Below, one piece after another: positions 26,314 through 36,089 of a DNA stretch of 64,000 nt (position 1 is the stretch's first letter; each line of letters opens with the position of its first letter). Under the pieces are notes generated by a model. That model saw nothing but the letters and a program-made list of their open reading frames with translations, had not been told where the DNA came from and searched no databases. Made by a program: the position numbers and the translations under genes. Origin of the DNA: Lysinibacillus sp. PLM2 (GTDB lineage: Bacteria; Bacillota; Bacilli; Bacillales_A; Planococcaceae); assembly GCA_023168345.1 (NCBI GenBank), contig AP025689.1:1114001-1178000 (forward strand), given 5' to 3'.

Positions 26314-27216
26314 TTGGAACAAAAAGGAATTTTACTAGAGAGTGGAACTAATGAATTGGAAATTGTTGAATTTCATGTAGGAAATAATAAATTCGGTATA
26401 AACGTAATTAAAGTAAAGGAAATCATTCAACCGATTCCTGTTACATTTATCCCGCATGCTCATCCACATGTTGAAGGTATTGTGCAGCTTCGTGGTGAAG
26501 TGTTGCCTGTGGTAGATATGTTGAAGGTGTTAGGCATCCCTAATGCAACGTACAGTGATCAGCAAAAATATATCGTAGCAGAATTTAATAAACAAAAAGT
26601 AGTATTCCATGTTGATAATGTTACGCAAATACACCGTATTTCATGGGCGCAAATTGAAAGACCTTCTGATATGTATCAAGGTGGGGCTTCACAAGTCATT
26701 GGTGTAATCAAAATTAATGGTCAAATGATTTTACTATTGGATTTTGAAAGAGTAATGGTAGATATTAACCCAAACTCAGGTATTAGTATTGATTCTGTGA
26801 AGAAATTAGGTCAACGTGAACGCTCTGATAAGAGGGTTATTATCGCAGAGGATTCACCATTATTAAGAAAATTATTGCATGATACATTTCAGGAAGCAGG
26901 TTATGTAAATATTGATTTCTTTGAAAATGGTAAAGATGCTTATGAATATTTAGAGTCTATTGTAAATACAGGCAATGACATCGCCGAAAATGTACAGTTA
27001 GTTGTAACCGATATTGAGATGCCACAAATGGATGGACATCATTTAACAAAGAAAATCAAAACGCATCCTGATTTGAAAAAACTACCTGTCATTATTTTCT
27101 CAAGCTTAATTACAGATGATTTGCGTCATAAAGGGGAAGAAGTTGGAGCGGAAGATCAAATTTCGAAGCCTGAAATTGCAGATTTAATACTAAAAGTAGA
27201 CCAATTTATTTTATAA
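26314..27216 (+). CDS. cheV: Chemotaxis coupling protein CheV
   Basis: A fusion of a CheW-like coupling domain (about 1-155) and a response-regulator receiver domain (about 170-300). SGTNELEIVEFHVGNNKFGINVIKVKEII and the receiver phosphorylation site in TDIEMPQMDGHHLT match B. subtilis CheV, as does FSSLITDDLRHKGE. It links chemoreceptors to CheA and takes part in adaptation through Asp phosphorylation. TTG start with AAGGAG 10 bases upstream. Single gene with its own terminator; as in B. subtilis, it is outside the main flagellar operon. Confidence 0.95.
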   Translation: MEQKGILLESGTNELEIVEFHVGNNKFGINVIKVKEIIQPIPVTFIPHAHPHVEGIVQLRGEVLPVVDMLKVLGIPNATYSDQQKYIVAEFNKQKVVFHVDNVTQIHRISWAQIERPSDMYQGGASQVIGVIKINGQMILLLDFERVMVDINPNSGISIDSVKKLGQRERSDKRVIIAEDSPLLRKLLHDTFQEAGYVNIDFFENGKDAYEYLESIVNTGNDIAENVQLVVTDIEMPQMDGHHLTKKIKTHPDLKKLPVIIFSSLITDDLRHKGEEVGAEDQISKPEIADLILKVDQFIL

Positions 27217-27266
27217 TAACGACTAAACTAATGTAGGTATCCCATTCTGAATATTTGAAATTTCAT

Positions 27267-27302
27267 AAAGTCGGATACCTCTATAGGCATCCGACTTTTT
27301 TA
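27267..27302 (+). terminator. Terminator of cheV
   Basis: AAGTCGGATACCT pairs with AGGCATCCGACTT (one mismatch) around a 4-base loop, followed by T6. Confidence 0.9.
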
Positions 27303-27463
27303 TTACAAGTTTAAATTGATTAAGATTGTCCTATTCTAGACATAAATGGTAGCTACATACAGGTGAAGTTTAAATAGGACGCCTTTAGAATAGTAGGTTT
27401 GGTCAATATATAAACCCTACAAATAATCGGTAGCCCAGCTTTAACTTTTATAGGAAAAGAGAA

Positions 27464-29017
27464 GTGAGTAGTATGAGAAGATTAAAAACAGCAATCATTG
27501 ATATTGGCTCTAATACAATTCGACTTGTACTTTACAAATACGATAGAAATGAAGGGCTACATGAATTTGGAAATATAAAAAAAGTTGCAAGATTACGAAG
27601 CTATTTACAGGATAATGGTGAAATGTCTGAAGAAGGTATCCAAGTTCTTTCAGAAACACTTATGTCGTTTAAAAAGATTCTGGATGATTATGAAGTAGTG
27701 GATATTCAAGCTGTTGCAACAGCTGCAATTAGACAAGCAAAAAATAAAAAACGAATACTTTCGAGAATGAAAAAAGAAACTGGAATCAAAATAGACTTAT
27801 TATCGGAAGAGGAAGAAGCCTATTTTGGTTTTTTAGCAGTGGCACATTCAATGGATACTCCGTCAGCGGTAACCATTGATATCGGCGGAGGATCAACGGA
27901 ACTTACCTTATATATAGATAAAAAACTTCAAAAAACCTATAGTTTTCCATTTGGAACTGTTTCATTGAAACAATTATTTGTTTCTGGGGAATTGATTAAT
28001 GAAACGGAGAAAAAACTTTTACGTCAATATATTAAAAAGCAATTTTCTGACATGTCTTGGATACGCGGTGCTAAATTACCAATTGTAGCAATTGGTGGAA
28101 GTGCGCGAAATGTAGCCCAAATACATCAACATCAAATTGATTACCCAATTTCTGGAGTTCATCATTATGAAATGGATCGAGAGAATTTAAATGGCTTAAA
28201 AGGTTTTCTTGGCAATATGACATTTGAGCAATTGAAACAATTAGACGGTCTTTCAACTGATAGAGCAGATATTATTGAGATTGCATTAGAAGTATTTTTA
28301 ATGTTAATGGAAGTAGTAGATTCAAATACGTTCCAAATTAGTAAGAAAGGTCTCCGTGAAGGTTTAATAATAAATCGTGTACTGCAAAGTAATCCAGATG
28401 CCTTTGATAAATATAATGTTTTTGAGGAAAATGCAAGACGAATTGCATTTGAATATGGGCGAACGGAAGAGGAAGGTTCAACACTTCAATTTTTAACAGA
28501 AAATTTATATAAAGAATGTTGCAGCTTAAATATAGTTCAATATAATGAAAAATATTTTGACTTGCTTAAAAAAGCAGCTAAAGTATATGCAATAGGAGAG
28601 TATATTGAACTGGATTCCTCTAGTCAGCATACATTCTACTTAATTGCAAACCAGTCTATTGCAGGTATGAGTCATATTGACAGAGTGAAGCTTGCTCTCC
28701 TTGCTTCATATAAAAATCGAGATTATTTTAGAAGATTTGCAGCACCATTTGAAACATGGATAGATAAAGATGAATTAAAAGTATTAAAAGAATATGGCGC
28801 AATGCTAAAGTTTGTATATGCTTTAAATATATCTAAACGTAATATTGTAAAATCAATTCGATTGGAAAAAGAAGTTAATGTTATTGTGGTCTACATTGAA
28901 GCAAAAAATAGTGCAATGGCAGAAAAATACCAAGCAGAACGACAAAAGAAGCATCTTGAGCGCATTTTTAAGCAGCCTGTTAAAATTGAATTTTACGAAG
29001 AAGGATGGAATAAATGA
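27464..29017 (+). CDS. ppx: Exopolyphosphatase, Ppx/GppA family
   Basis: A 517-residue ASKHA-fold phosphatase that removes terminal phosphates from polyphosphate or pppGpp. The N-terminal phosphate loop AIIDIGSNTIRLVLY and the second loop TIDIGGGSTELTLY (about 140-153) are intact, and the C-terminal half is the helical HD-like extension of long Ppx enzymes. GTG 27464 or ATG 27473 could start translation; AGGAAAAGAG favours the GTG. Its stop is one base from the ppk start, so the degrading and synthesising enzymes are translationally coupled. The 160-base leader contains GTCCTATT (27328) mirrored by AATAGGAC (27373). Confidence 0.9.
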   Translation: MSSMRRLKTAIIDIGSNTIRLVLYKYDRNEGLHEFGNIKKVARLRSYLQDNGEMSEEGIQVLSETLMSFKKILDDYEVVDIQAVATAAIRQAKNKKRILSRMKKETGIKIDLLSEEEEAYFGFLAVAHSMDTPSAVTIDIGGGSTELTLYIDKKLQKTYSFPFGTVSLKQLFVSGELINETEKKLLRQYIKKQFSDMSWIRGAKLPIVAIGGSARNVAQIHQHQIDYPISGVHHYEMDRENLNGLKGFLGNMTFEQLKQLDGLSTDRADIIEIALEVFLMLMEVVDSNTFQISKKGLREGLIINRVLQSNPDAFDKYNVFEENARRIAFEYGRTEEEGSTLQFLTENLYKECCSLNIVQYNEKYFDLLKKAAKVYAIGEYIELDSSSQHTFYLIANQSIAGMSHIDRVKLALLASYKNRDYFRRFAAPFETWIDKDELKVLKEYGAMLKFVYALNISKRNIVKSIRLEKEVNVIVVYIEAKNSAMAEKYQAERQKKHLERIFKQPVKIEFYEEGWNK

Positions 29018-29018
29018 T

Positions 29019-31181
29019 ATGAATACAGAAATCGAACGAAACTCTTCTGACGAATTGAACGAGCTCCAAGATGATGAGAATTATTTACAAATGCTAGAAG
29101 AGATTGGGAAACCAAAATATTATAATAACCGTGAATTAAGTTGGCTAGCATTCAATGAACGTGTTCTAGAAGAAGCAGAAGATAAAACAAACCCTTTGTT
29201 AGAACGTTTGAAGTTTCTTGCAATATTTAGTTCCAATCTAGATGAATTTTTCATGGTACGTGTTGCTGGGTTACAAGATCAAGTACGTGCTGGTTTTTAT
29301 AAGCCCGAAAATAAATCCGGATTAACACCTATGGAACAGTTAACAAAAATTGCAGAAAAAACTCAGTCCCTTGTTCGTAGACAAATGGAGGTTTTCCGTC
29401 ATTTAGTATTTGATTTATTACCAAAAGAGAATGTTCATTTAAGAGATTTTGATCAATTAAATAATACACAACAACAATATTTAAATGAACTTTTCGAGGA
29501 AACGATTTTTCCAGTATTAACACCCGTTGCGGTTGATGCATATCGTCCATTTCCAACATTATTGGGGAAAACATTAAACTTATTAGTCATGCTTGAGGAT
29601 AATAGTATTGGCATTGAGGATAGTGAACGTGTTGCAATTGTCCAAGTACCCTCAGTATTAGATCGTTTTATCGAAGTACCTAGCCAAGAAGGAACTGTAT
29701 TCGTTTTACTAGAAGATGTAATATCCAGTCATATCGATAAATTATTCTATGGTTATAACGTTAAGTCTATTCAAGCATTCAGATTAACTCGAAATGCAGA
29801 TTTGACGATTCATGAAGAAGGTGCCCAGGATTTACTTGTAGAAATTGAAAAAGAATTGAAAAAAAGAAAATGGGGAGTAGGAAGTCGTCTAGAAGTTCGC
29901 GATGGTGAAATGAGTGATGATGTTTTAGATTACTTGCTCGATGAATTTGAAATACAAGAGTCAGATGTTTATAAAATTGATGGACCTTTAGATTTAACGT
30001 TTTTATTTAGCTTTGTTAAAAAAATATCATCTGGACGAGAACATCTAGTATATGAAAGCTTTATTCCACAGCATCCACAAGATTTAGATTCACATGAGGA
30101 TGTTTTTGAAAAAGCTTTAACACAAGATATCTTTTTCCATCATCCATATGAATCCTTTGAACCAATTGTTGATTTTGTGACACAAGCAGCTGTTGATCCG
30201 ACAGTACTAGCAATTAAACAAACCCTATACCGAGTAAGTGGGAATTCTCCAATTATTCAAGGTTTAAAACAAGCAGCTGAAAATGGCAAGCAAGTAACGG
30301 TTTTAGTAGAATTAAAAGCTCGATTTGACGAGGAAAACAATGTTCATTGGGCAAAAGAACTTGAACAAGCTGGATGTTTAGTTATATACGGAATGAATAA
30401 CTTAAAAACACACTCAAAAATTACTCTTGTAGTTCGCAGAAGAAACGACAAAATTGAACGTTTTGTTCATCTAGGAACAGGGAATTACAATGATGCAACT
30501 GCAAAAATCTACACCGATATGGGGATTATCACAACTGATAAAGAATTCGGAATTGATGCAACGAACTTCTTTAATTACTTAAGTGGTTATACAGAAAAAC
30601 CGAAATTTAACCATCTAGTAGTAGCACCTTTTGATATTCGAGATGAATTCATTAAATTAATTAGTGATGAGATTGAATGTCATAAAAAGTATGGAAACGG
30701 ATTTATTCGTGCAAAAATGAATTCGTTAACTGATAAAGACATCATTATGAAGTTATATGAAGCTTCAATTAATGGTGTGAAAATTGAATTATTGATTCGT
30801 GGTATTTGTTGCTTACGTCCAGGCATACCAGGAATAAGTGAAAATATAACAGTTTCAAGTATTGTTGGACGCTTTTTAGAGCATACACGCATCTATTGGT
30901 TCCATCATAATGGGGAAAATAAAGTGTTTTTATCTTCTGCTGATATGATGACAAGAAACATGGTGAAAAGAGTTGAAATACTATTCCCAATCTATTCTAA
31001 AGAAACAAAGAATCGTGTAATGGATATATTGATTACGCAACTAGCGGACAATGTAAAAGCGCGAATGCAAGATGCAACGGGCAAATATCACTATAAAGAA
31101 AAAGATCCAAATGGAATAAAGATTAATAGCCAAGAACTGTATATTGAACAGGCAATGAGTACAGTTGTCGTTGAGGATTAG
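29019..31181 (+). CDS. ppk: Polyphosphate kinase
   Basis: A 720-residue enzyme that makes polyphosphate from ATP reversibly. ATG 29019 is chosen: an AAGGA box lies 12-15 bases upstream inside ppx, and an open frame further upstream (from 28878) is an overlap with ppx coding sequence. N-terminal domain with YYNNRELSWLAFNERVLEEA, head domain, then the catalytic PLD-like domains; autophosphorylated His465 lies in KTHSKITLVVRR, and the second histidine is in EHTRIYWFHHNGE. Length is normal. Pairs with ppx in one operon. Confidence 0.95.
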   Translation: MNTEIERNSSDELNELQDDENYLQMLEEIGKPKYYNNRELSWLAFNERVLEEAEDKTNPLLERLKFLAIFSSNLDEFFMVRVAGLQDQVRAGFYKPENKSGLTPMEQLTKIAEKTQSLVRRQMEVFRHLVFDLLPKENVHLRDFDQLNNTQQQYLNELFEETIFPVLTPVAVDAYRPFPTLLGKTLNLLVMLEDNSIGIEDSERVAIVQVPSVLDRFIEVPSQEGTVFVLLEDVISSHIDKLFYGYNVKSIQAFRLTRNADLTIHEEGAQDLLVEIEKELKKRKWGVGSRLEVRDGEMSDDVLDYLLDEFEIQESDVYKIDGPLDLTFLFSFVKKISSGREHLVYESFIPQHPQDLDSHEDVFEKALTQDIFFHHPYESFEPIVDFVTQAAVDPTVLAIKQTLYRVSGNSPIIQGLKQAAENGKQVTVLVELKARFDEENNVHWAKELEQAGCLVIYGMNNLKTHSKITLVVRRRNDKIERFVHLGTGNYNDATAKIYTDMGIITTDKEFGIDATNFFNYLSGYTEKPKFNHLVVAPFDIRDEFIKLISDEIECHKKYGNGFIRAKMNSLTDKDIIMKLYEASINGVKIELLIRGICCLRPGIPGISENITVSSIVGRFLEHTRIYWFHHNGENKVFLSSADMMTRNMVKRVEILFPIYSKETKNRVMDILITQLADNVKARMQDATGKYHYKEKDPNGIKINSQELYIEQAMSTVVVED

Positions 31182-31269
31182 TTTTCTGAATGTAGTCTTG
31201 GTTCTCCCGAATTCTTGACTACAATACATAGATAAAATGGATTTATATTTGTTTAATGGAGGAAATTCT

Positions 31270-33306
31270 ATGGCAAACTTACCGCTAGACACGATAGAGC
31301 AATATTTACAGGAAATCATTAAACTAAATCCATTCGACGCTGTCGTGATTGTGAAGAACAGAGAAGATGAATATACTGTTGAAATGCTTAATGACAAAGC
31401 TAAAAAGCTTTCAGAAAACCTATTTAAAAAAGGACAGCTCGCTCATAGTTTTTTTAATTTTATAGATTGGCATCAACTTATGGAGCTTATTCGTTCTCCC
31501 AAAAATGAAATAGAGTATATGATGATAAATCGGTCGAATGTACTTTGTGCAATCTATGTACAACGAATAGAATTTGCAGATGAACTATACTATACAATCA
31601 TTCTTAGAAACGTTTCTGAGCATATAGAAGAATCCTTTGAACAGAACAAAGAAAATGAGAAACATTTGTATTTTGTTGAACATCATATTGATCCGATCGT
31701 TTCATTGAATTTAAATGGAGAAATTATCTATACAAACCATGCGGCAACGAGGAAATTGTTAGAAGCAAAATCGACGTTGGTTGGAGAAAATATTTTTGAT
31801 ATTCTAGCTGAAGAATATCAAAAACCATTTCGTTCATTATTTAAGAACACTTTAAAAGGAATAACGATGGGCATGCCTAAAGTGATGTTAAATAGTAATA
31901 TGGCATGTGAAAAGCCTTTTAATATTCGAACATTCCCCACATATTGGAATAATCAAGTAATTGGAATCCATATTGTTTTAAAAAGTGTAGACGATTTCTT
32001 TATTGAAGATGGAAGTCCTTATCAATTAATAAACGATCATGATCAACTAACGGGATTATTAAATCGTAAAGCATTAAATGAACAATGGGCCGATGAGTTT
32101 AGTACCTTCAAGGATGGATTAAATATCGCATTACTTCTAGTTGATTTAGATCGTTTTAAGAAATATAACGAATCATTAGGTAAGGATGCAGCGGATAAAA
32201 TGCTTAAAATGGTAAGTCAACGCTTAGCGAAACTCCGCAACAAATTTAGTGAGCTTTATAGATATAATGGGGATGAATTCGTATTTGTATTACGTTATTT
32301 TTCTAGAGATGAAATCGAAGTCTTTGCAAATAATATTTTAGCTGCATTCAAAGATCCATTTATCATTGATGATCAGGAATATTTCTTAACATCATCAATA
32401 GGCATTTCTATTAGTACTTATGGACATAATAATGATTTAGAGAGTATTTTACATCAAGCGGAACAGGCGGTTTATTATGTTAAGAAAAATGGTCGTTTCC
32501 ATTATAGATTTTACCGAAGTGAAATGAGTCAAGCCTTTCCAAATGAAGTGTTAATGGAGGCGCATTTACGTCGTGCAATTGAGTTCGATGAATTGTCTAT
32601 TCATTTACAACCACAAATTGATTTACAAACGAATGAGATTGACAGTTTTGAAGCTTTAATACGTTGGAATAATCGGAAATTTGGTTATGTACCACCATCT
32701 CAATTTATCCCACTTGCAGAAAGCTCGGGGCTAATCATTCAAGTAGGAGATTGGGTACTAGAACAAGTATGTAAAAACCTTCAGGAGTGGAAATTAAAAG
32801 GATATCGTCCTGTTAGAGTTGCTGTGAATATTTCACCAAAGCAATTTAAACAGGAAAATTTTGCGACCAAAATTGAACAGCTATTAAACATATATGATAT
32901 TGAACCAAAATACTTAGAGCTCGAAATCACGGAAAGTTCTATGGTTAACGTGAGTGAAACCCATGAGATTTTAACAAAGTTAAAACAACTTGGTGTATAT
33001 GTATCTGTTGATGATTTTGGAACTGGCTATTCATCTTTGAGCTATTTAAAAAAATATCCAATTGATATTATAAAAATTGATCAATCATTTATTGCAGACA
33101 TTAACAAAGATGAGAAAAACGAAGCAATTATTAAAGCGATTATTACACTATCAGAAAACCTAGGTATGGACGTTGTCGCAGAAGGTGTTGAAGAAGAATT
33201 TCAGGAGGAGTTTTTAAAGTCAAATAATTGTAGAAAAGGACAAGGTTATCTTTACAATAAACCTCTACCTGTTGATCTCATTATTAAGGAATATTTAGTA
33301 AATTAG
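31270..33306 (+). CDS. PAS-GGDEF-EAL protein, probable c-di-GMP phosphodiesterase
   Basis: A 678-residue soluble protein. ATG 31270 has GGAGGAAA 5-6 bases upstream, better than ATG 31237. Domains: PAS-like (about 5-115), PAS (about 130-250), GGDEF (about 265-420), EAL (about 430-675). The GGDEF signature is changed to NGDEF (RYNGDEFVFVL), suggesting weak or no cyclase activity and possibly a GTP-binding regulatory role. The EAL domain retains EALIRW, NISPKQF, LEITES, DDFGTGYSSL, KIDQSF and AEGVE, so it should hydrolyse c-di-GMP. It sits where B. subtilis has ykuI (an EAL protein). Starts 88 bases after ppk. Confidence 0.88.
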   Translation: MANLPLDTIEQYLQEIIKLNPFDAVVIVKNREDEYTVEMLNDKAKKLSENLFKKGQLAHSFFNFIDWHQLMELIRSPKNEIEYMMINRSNVLCAIYVQRIEFADELYYTIILRNVSEHIEESFEQNKENEKHLYFVEHHIDPIVSLNLNGEIIYTNHAATRKLLEAKSTLVGENIFDILAEEYQKPFRSLFKNTLKGITMGMPKVMLNSNMACEKPFNIRTFPTYWNNQVIGIHIVLKSVDDFFIEDGSPYQLINDHDQLTGLLNRKALNEQWADEFSTFKDGLNIALLLVDLDRFKKYNESLGKDAADKMLKMVSQRLAKLRNKFSELYRYNGDEFVFVLRYFSRDEIEVFANNILAAFKDPFIIDDQEYFLTSSIGISISTYGHNNDLESILHQAEQAVYYVKKNGRFHYRFYRSEMSQAFPNEVLMEAHLRRAIEFDELSIHLQPQIDLQTNEIDSFEALIRWNNRKFGYVPPSQFIPLAESSGLIIQVGDWVLEQVCKNLQEWKLKGYRPVRVAVNISPKQFKQENFATKIEQLLNIYDIEPKYLELEITESSMVNVSETHEILTKLKQLGVYVSVDDFGTGYSSLSYLKKYPIDIIKIDQSFIADINKDEKNEAIIKAIITLSENLGMDVVAEGVEEEFQEEFLKSNNCRKGQGYLYNKPLPVDLIIKEYLVN

Positions 33307-33443
33307 TATACACTGCAGTTTAATCCCTTTTTAAGAAAATCACGAGAAAATCACGCTATTCTTATGTGAAGAAATTTAAATCGCATAAATAAACCACCTT
33401 TCGTTGAATACTATTAGTAATTTTAAGAAAGGAGCGTGATAAA

Positions 33444-33683
33444 ATGGGAATGTGGACGATACCAGCAATTATAACTGGAATTGTTATACTTGCGGTAGCT
33501 TATTACATGACTGTTGCTGTCATGAAGAAAACGACTGAAAGAGCTTCTGTAACGGATACACCTATTAATAAATCAGTTCGTGATCATCCAGTTTTAATGA
33601 ACCCAATAATAATCATGTATATCATTTTCGGATTATTTACGGGTATTATTATTTTCTACTACTGGTCACAATATGGTTACTAA
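33444..33683 (+). CDS. Small membrane protein with two helices, 79 aa
   Basis: GAAAGGAGCGTGA precedes the ATG with good spacing. Residues 4-26 (WTIPAIITGIVILAVAYYMTVAV) and 53-72 (NPIIIMYIIFGLFTGIIIFYYW) are hydrophobic helices joined by a charged loop of about 25 residues (KKTTERASVTDTPINKSVRD). No family recognised. Its place between the c-di-GMP protein and cbpB may only reflect gene order. Predicted topology places both ends on the same side of the membrane. Confidence 0.75.
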   Translation: MGMWTIPAIITGIVILAVAYYMTVAVMKKTTERASVTDTPINKSVRDHPVLMNPIIIMYIIFGLFTGIIIFYYWSQYGY

Positions 33684-33829
33684 AGATACAGATTAATAAA
33701 TTTTTGAAATCATTTTCCACTTCTGAAAAATACTGCGTACGTTGTCGTGGTCATAATTTAGACAAATATGATATGATAATAGTAGCAGCATACGGTTCTG
33801 AATTTGAACGTAAAAGGGAGTAGTGGGAA

Positions 33830-34273
33830 ATGATTTCTTTTAATACAAGAGCTTTATTAGATACGCCAATTAGTGATTTTATTATTCCATCTGAAAAAGT
33901 TGCGCACGTCCAAGTTGGCAATAGTGCAGAACACGCCCTACTCGTCTTAACAAAAACTGGTTATTCCTCAGTACCTGTTTTAGATGTAAAGTACCGCTTA
34001 CATGGTTTGTTGAGTATAAAAATGATTACAGAAGCCATTTTAGGTTTAGAACGTATCGAATATGACAAACTATCAGATATTAAAGTTGATGATGTGATGG
34101 AGAGCGGTGTCACTTACTTATATAATACAGATACATTCCAAAAAGCATTAGATTTAGTTATAAATCATGCTTTTCTATGCGTAGTAGATGAAGAAGGAAC
34201 ATTTGTAGGAATACTAACTAGACGTGTTATTTTGAAACAATTAAAAAAATATATTTATCAAGTAGAACAATAG
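33830..34273 (+). CDS. cbpB: CBS-domain c-di-AMP sensor CbpB/DarB (YkuL)
   Basis: A 147-residue protein made of two CBS repeats (about 10-70 and 85-145). The sequence pattern and its position directly before ccpC match B. subtilis YkuL, now CbpB/DarB, which binds c-di-AMP and, when free of it, activates the (p)ppGpp synthetase Rel and pyruvate carboxylase. Motifs include GYSSVPVLDVKYRLHGLLS and VVDEEGTFVGILTRRVIL. AAAAGGGAG lies about 10 bases before ATG. It is followed by a strong terminator, so it is probably transcribed alone. Confidence 0.88.
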   Translation: MISFNTRALLDTPISDFIIPSEKVAHVQVGNSAEHALLVLTKTGYSSVPVLDVKYRLHGLLSIKMITEAILGLERIEYDKLSDIKVDDVMESGVTYLYNTDTFQKALDLVINHAFLCVVDEEGTFVGILTRRVILKQLKKYIYQVEQ

Positions 34274-34305
34274 ATTGATAGGTCGACCATTATAAATAAA
34301 TCAGA

Positions 34306-34343
34306 ATCGGCAAAATCCAAAGTAAGGATTTTGCCGATTTTTA
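34306..34343 (+). terminator. Strong terminator between cbpB and ccpC
   Basis: A perfect 13-bp stem, ATCGGCAAAATCC with GGATTTTGCCGAT, around a 7-base loop, then T5. It spans the position of an upstream candidate start codon for ccpC, which supports the later start. Confidence 0.93.
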
Positions 34344-34366
34344 TCAATAAAGGAGGTGTATTCCCC

Positions 34367-35269
34367 ATGACAGCAACAGAAGCAGAAATTGTAAAAATTC
34401 TAGCTGAAGAAAAAAATATGAGAAAAGCAGCAGAAAGATTATTTTTAACACAGCCCGCATTATCTCAAAGATTACAATCCATTGAAAAAGAGTGGGGTGC
34501 TCAGCTATTCATACGATCTCAAAAAGGGCTTACCCCTACACCAGCTGGAGAGCTTGTTATACAATATGCCATTGATACCATCGCAAGAAAAGAGGAAGTG
34601 TTTGAATCTATCCAAGCGCTAAACTCAAAGGTACACGGAACATTAAAAATTGCTTGTGCATCCATTGTTGGACAAAACTGGCTTCCTAAGGTGTTAAAAG
34701 AATTCGTGACAACTTATCCAGATGCAAAAATATCACTAATTACTGGCTGGAGCTCTGAAATTGTGAAAGCACTTTATGAGGGAGATGCTCATATTGGCAT
34801 CGTACGCGGTCAAGCGGAATGGAAAGGGAAAAAAATCCATCTTTTTCGGGATATGATGTATTTGGTGGACAAAGAAATTAAAGAAATCGACGATATCTTA
34901 ACAACGAATCGTCCATTTATCCAATTTAAAAGTGATTCTAACTACTACCAAGAAATACAATTATGGTGGCAAAGACATTTTTCTTCAAATCCTAAACGAC
35001 AAATTATCGTAGACCAAATTGAAACTTGTAAACAAATGGCCATGAATGGAATCGGCTATGCAATACTTCCTTCGATTACTTTAAATGGGGAGGAAGGCGT
35101 AAATAAAATTCCACTGTCAAATACGGATAAGGAAATAGGGCTAACTCGAGATACTTGGTTAATCGGATATGATTCGGCATTTGAGCTTAGACAAGTTGCT
35201 GCTTTCGTAGATGTAGTGAAAAATCATGCAAGTACAATGTACGAAGATAATGGGTATTTTAAAAAATAA
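34367..35269 (+). CDS. ccpC: LysR-family catabolite regulator CcpC
   Basis: A 300-residue LysR regulator. ATG 34367 has AAAGGAGGTG upstream; the in-frame ATG at 34331 lies inside a terminator. The winged helix is NMRKAAERLFLTQPALSQRLQSIEKEWG (about 18-45). The effector domain keeps SIVGQNWLPKVLKEF, SLITGWSSEIVKALYEG and DQIETCKQMAMNGIGYAILPS, very close to B. subtilis CcpC, which represses citZ and citB until citrate rises. Gene order ykuL-ccpC is the same in both. DNA targets lie elsewhere in the genome. Confidence 0.93.
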   Translation: MTATEAEIVKILAEEKNMRKAAERLFLTQPALSQRLQSIEKEWGAQLFIRSQKGLTPTPAGELVIQYAIDTIARKEEVFESIQALNSKVHGTLKIACASIVGQNWLPKVLKEFVTTYPDAKISLITGWSSEIVKALYEGDAHIGIVRGQAEWKGKKIHLFRDMMYLVDKEIKEIDDILTTNRPFIQFKSDSNYYQEIQLWWQRHFSSNPKRQIIVDQIETCKQMAMNGIGYAILPSITLNGEEGVNKIPLSNTDKEIGLTRDTWLIGYDSAFELRQVAAFVDVVKNHASTMYEDNGYFKK

Positions 35270-35359
35270 CAAAAATTTAAGACAAGCCGTGCTATTTATT
35301 AGAAAATTTAGTACAATCATTACATGTCTAATAGATTACATAGAAATGGAGTGTTTTTT

Positions 35360-36076
35360 GTGTCTGAAAAATTAAACGCACAACAAATTATCGAATTTAT
35401 TTCAAACTCAAAGAAAGTAACACCTGTAAAAGTTTATGTAAAAGGTGAAAACGTAGCAAGTCTTTCATATGGTGAAAATACAAAAGTTTTCGGTGAAGGT
35501 AATAATGCTGTAGTCTTCGGTGAATGGAATGAGATTGAAGCAGCTTTAAAACAGCATGCATCTCAAATTACAGATTATGTGGTAGAAAACGACCGTCGTA
35601 ACTCTGGTGTTCCATTACTTGATTTAAAATATCAAAATGCACGTATTGAGCCAGGTGCAATTATTCGTGACCAAGTAACAATTGGCGATAATGCAGTGAT
35701 TATGATGGGTGCTATCATTAATATTGGTGCTGAAATCGGCGAAAAAACAATGATCGATATGGGCGCGGTATTAGGTGGACGTGCTACTGTAGGTAAAAAC
35801 TGTCACATTGGTGCAGGAACAGTCCTTGCTGGTGTTATTGAACCACCTTCAGCACAACCAGTTATTATCGAAGATGATGTTGTAATTGGTGCAAATGCTG
35901 TCGTTTTAGAAGGTGTTCGTGTCGGTAAAGGCGCTGTAGTGGCTGCCGGAGCTATCGTTATTTCTGATGTAGAGCCATATACAGTTGTTGGCGGCGTACC
36001 AGCAAGAGTATTAAAGAAAATCGATGAAAAAACAAAATCTAAAACAGAAATTATCGACGCTTTAAGAAATATTTAA
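35360..36076 (+). CDS. dapH: Tetrahydrodipicolinate N-acetyltransferase DapH
   Basis: Acetylates tetrahydrodipicolinate in the acetylase branch of DAP/lysine synthesis. The product is a left-handed beta-helix trimer: repeated hexapeptides from about residue 90 ([23 protein letters not shown]) to 215 ([21 protein letters not shown]). GTG 35360 is preferred over ATG 35324: a TGGAG box lies about 8 bases upstream and the resulting 238 residues match the family's 236. The neighbouring dapL gene encodes the deacetylase acting two steps later. The pathway feeds both lysine and, through DAP, spore cortex or wall peptide. Confidence 0.95.
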   Translation: MSEKLNAQQIIEFISNSKKVTPVKVYVKGENVASLSYGENTKVFGEGNNAVVFGEWNEIEAALKQHASQITDYVVENDRRNSGVPLLDLKYQNARIEPGAIIRDQVTIGDNAVIMMGAIINIGAEIGEKTMIDMGAVLGGRATVGKNCHIGAGTVLAGVIEPPSAQPVIIEDDVVIGANAVVLEGVRVGKGAVVAAGAIVISDVEPYTVVGGVPARVLKKIDEKTKSKTEIIDALRNI

Positions 36077-36089
36077 GAAGGTGTCATAG

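Noticed and set aside
28878..29018. N-terminal extension of ppk
   Set aside because: This stretch is ppx coding sequence in another frame; the coupled ATG at 29019 gives the normal Ppk length.
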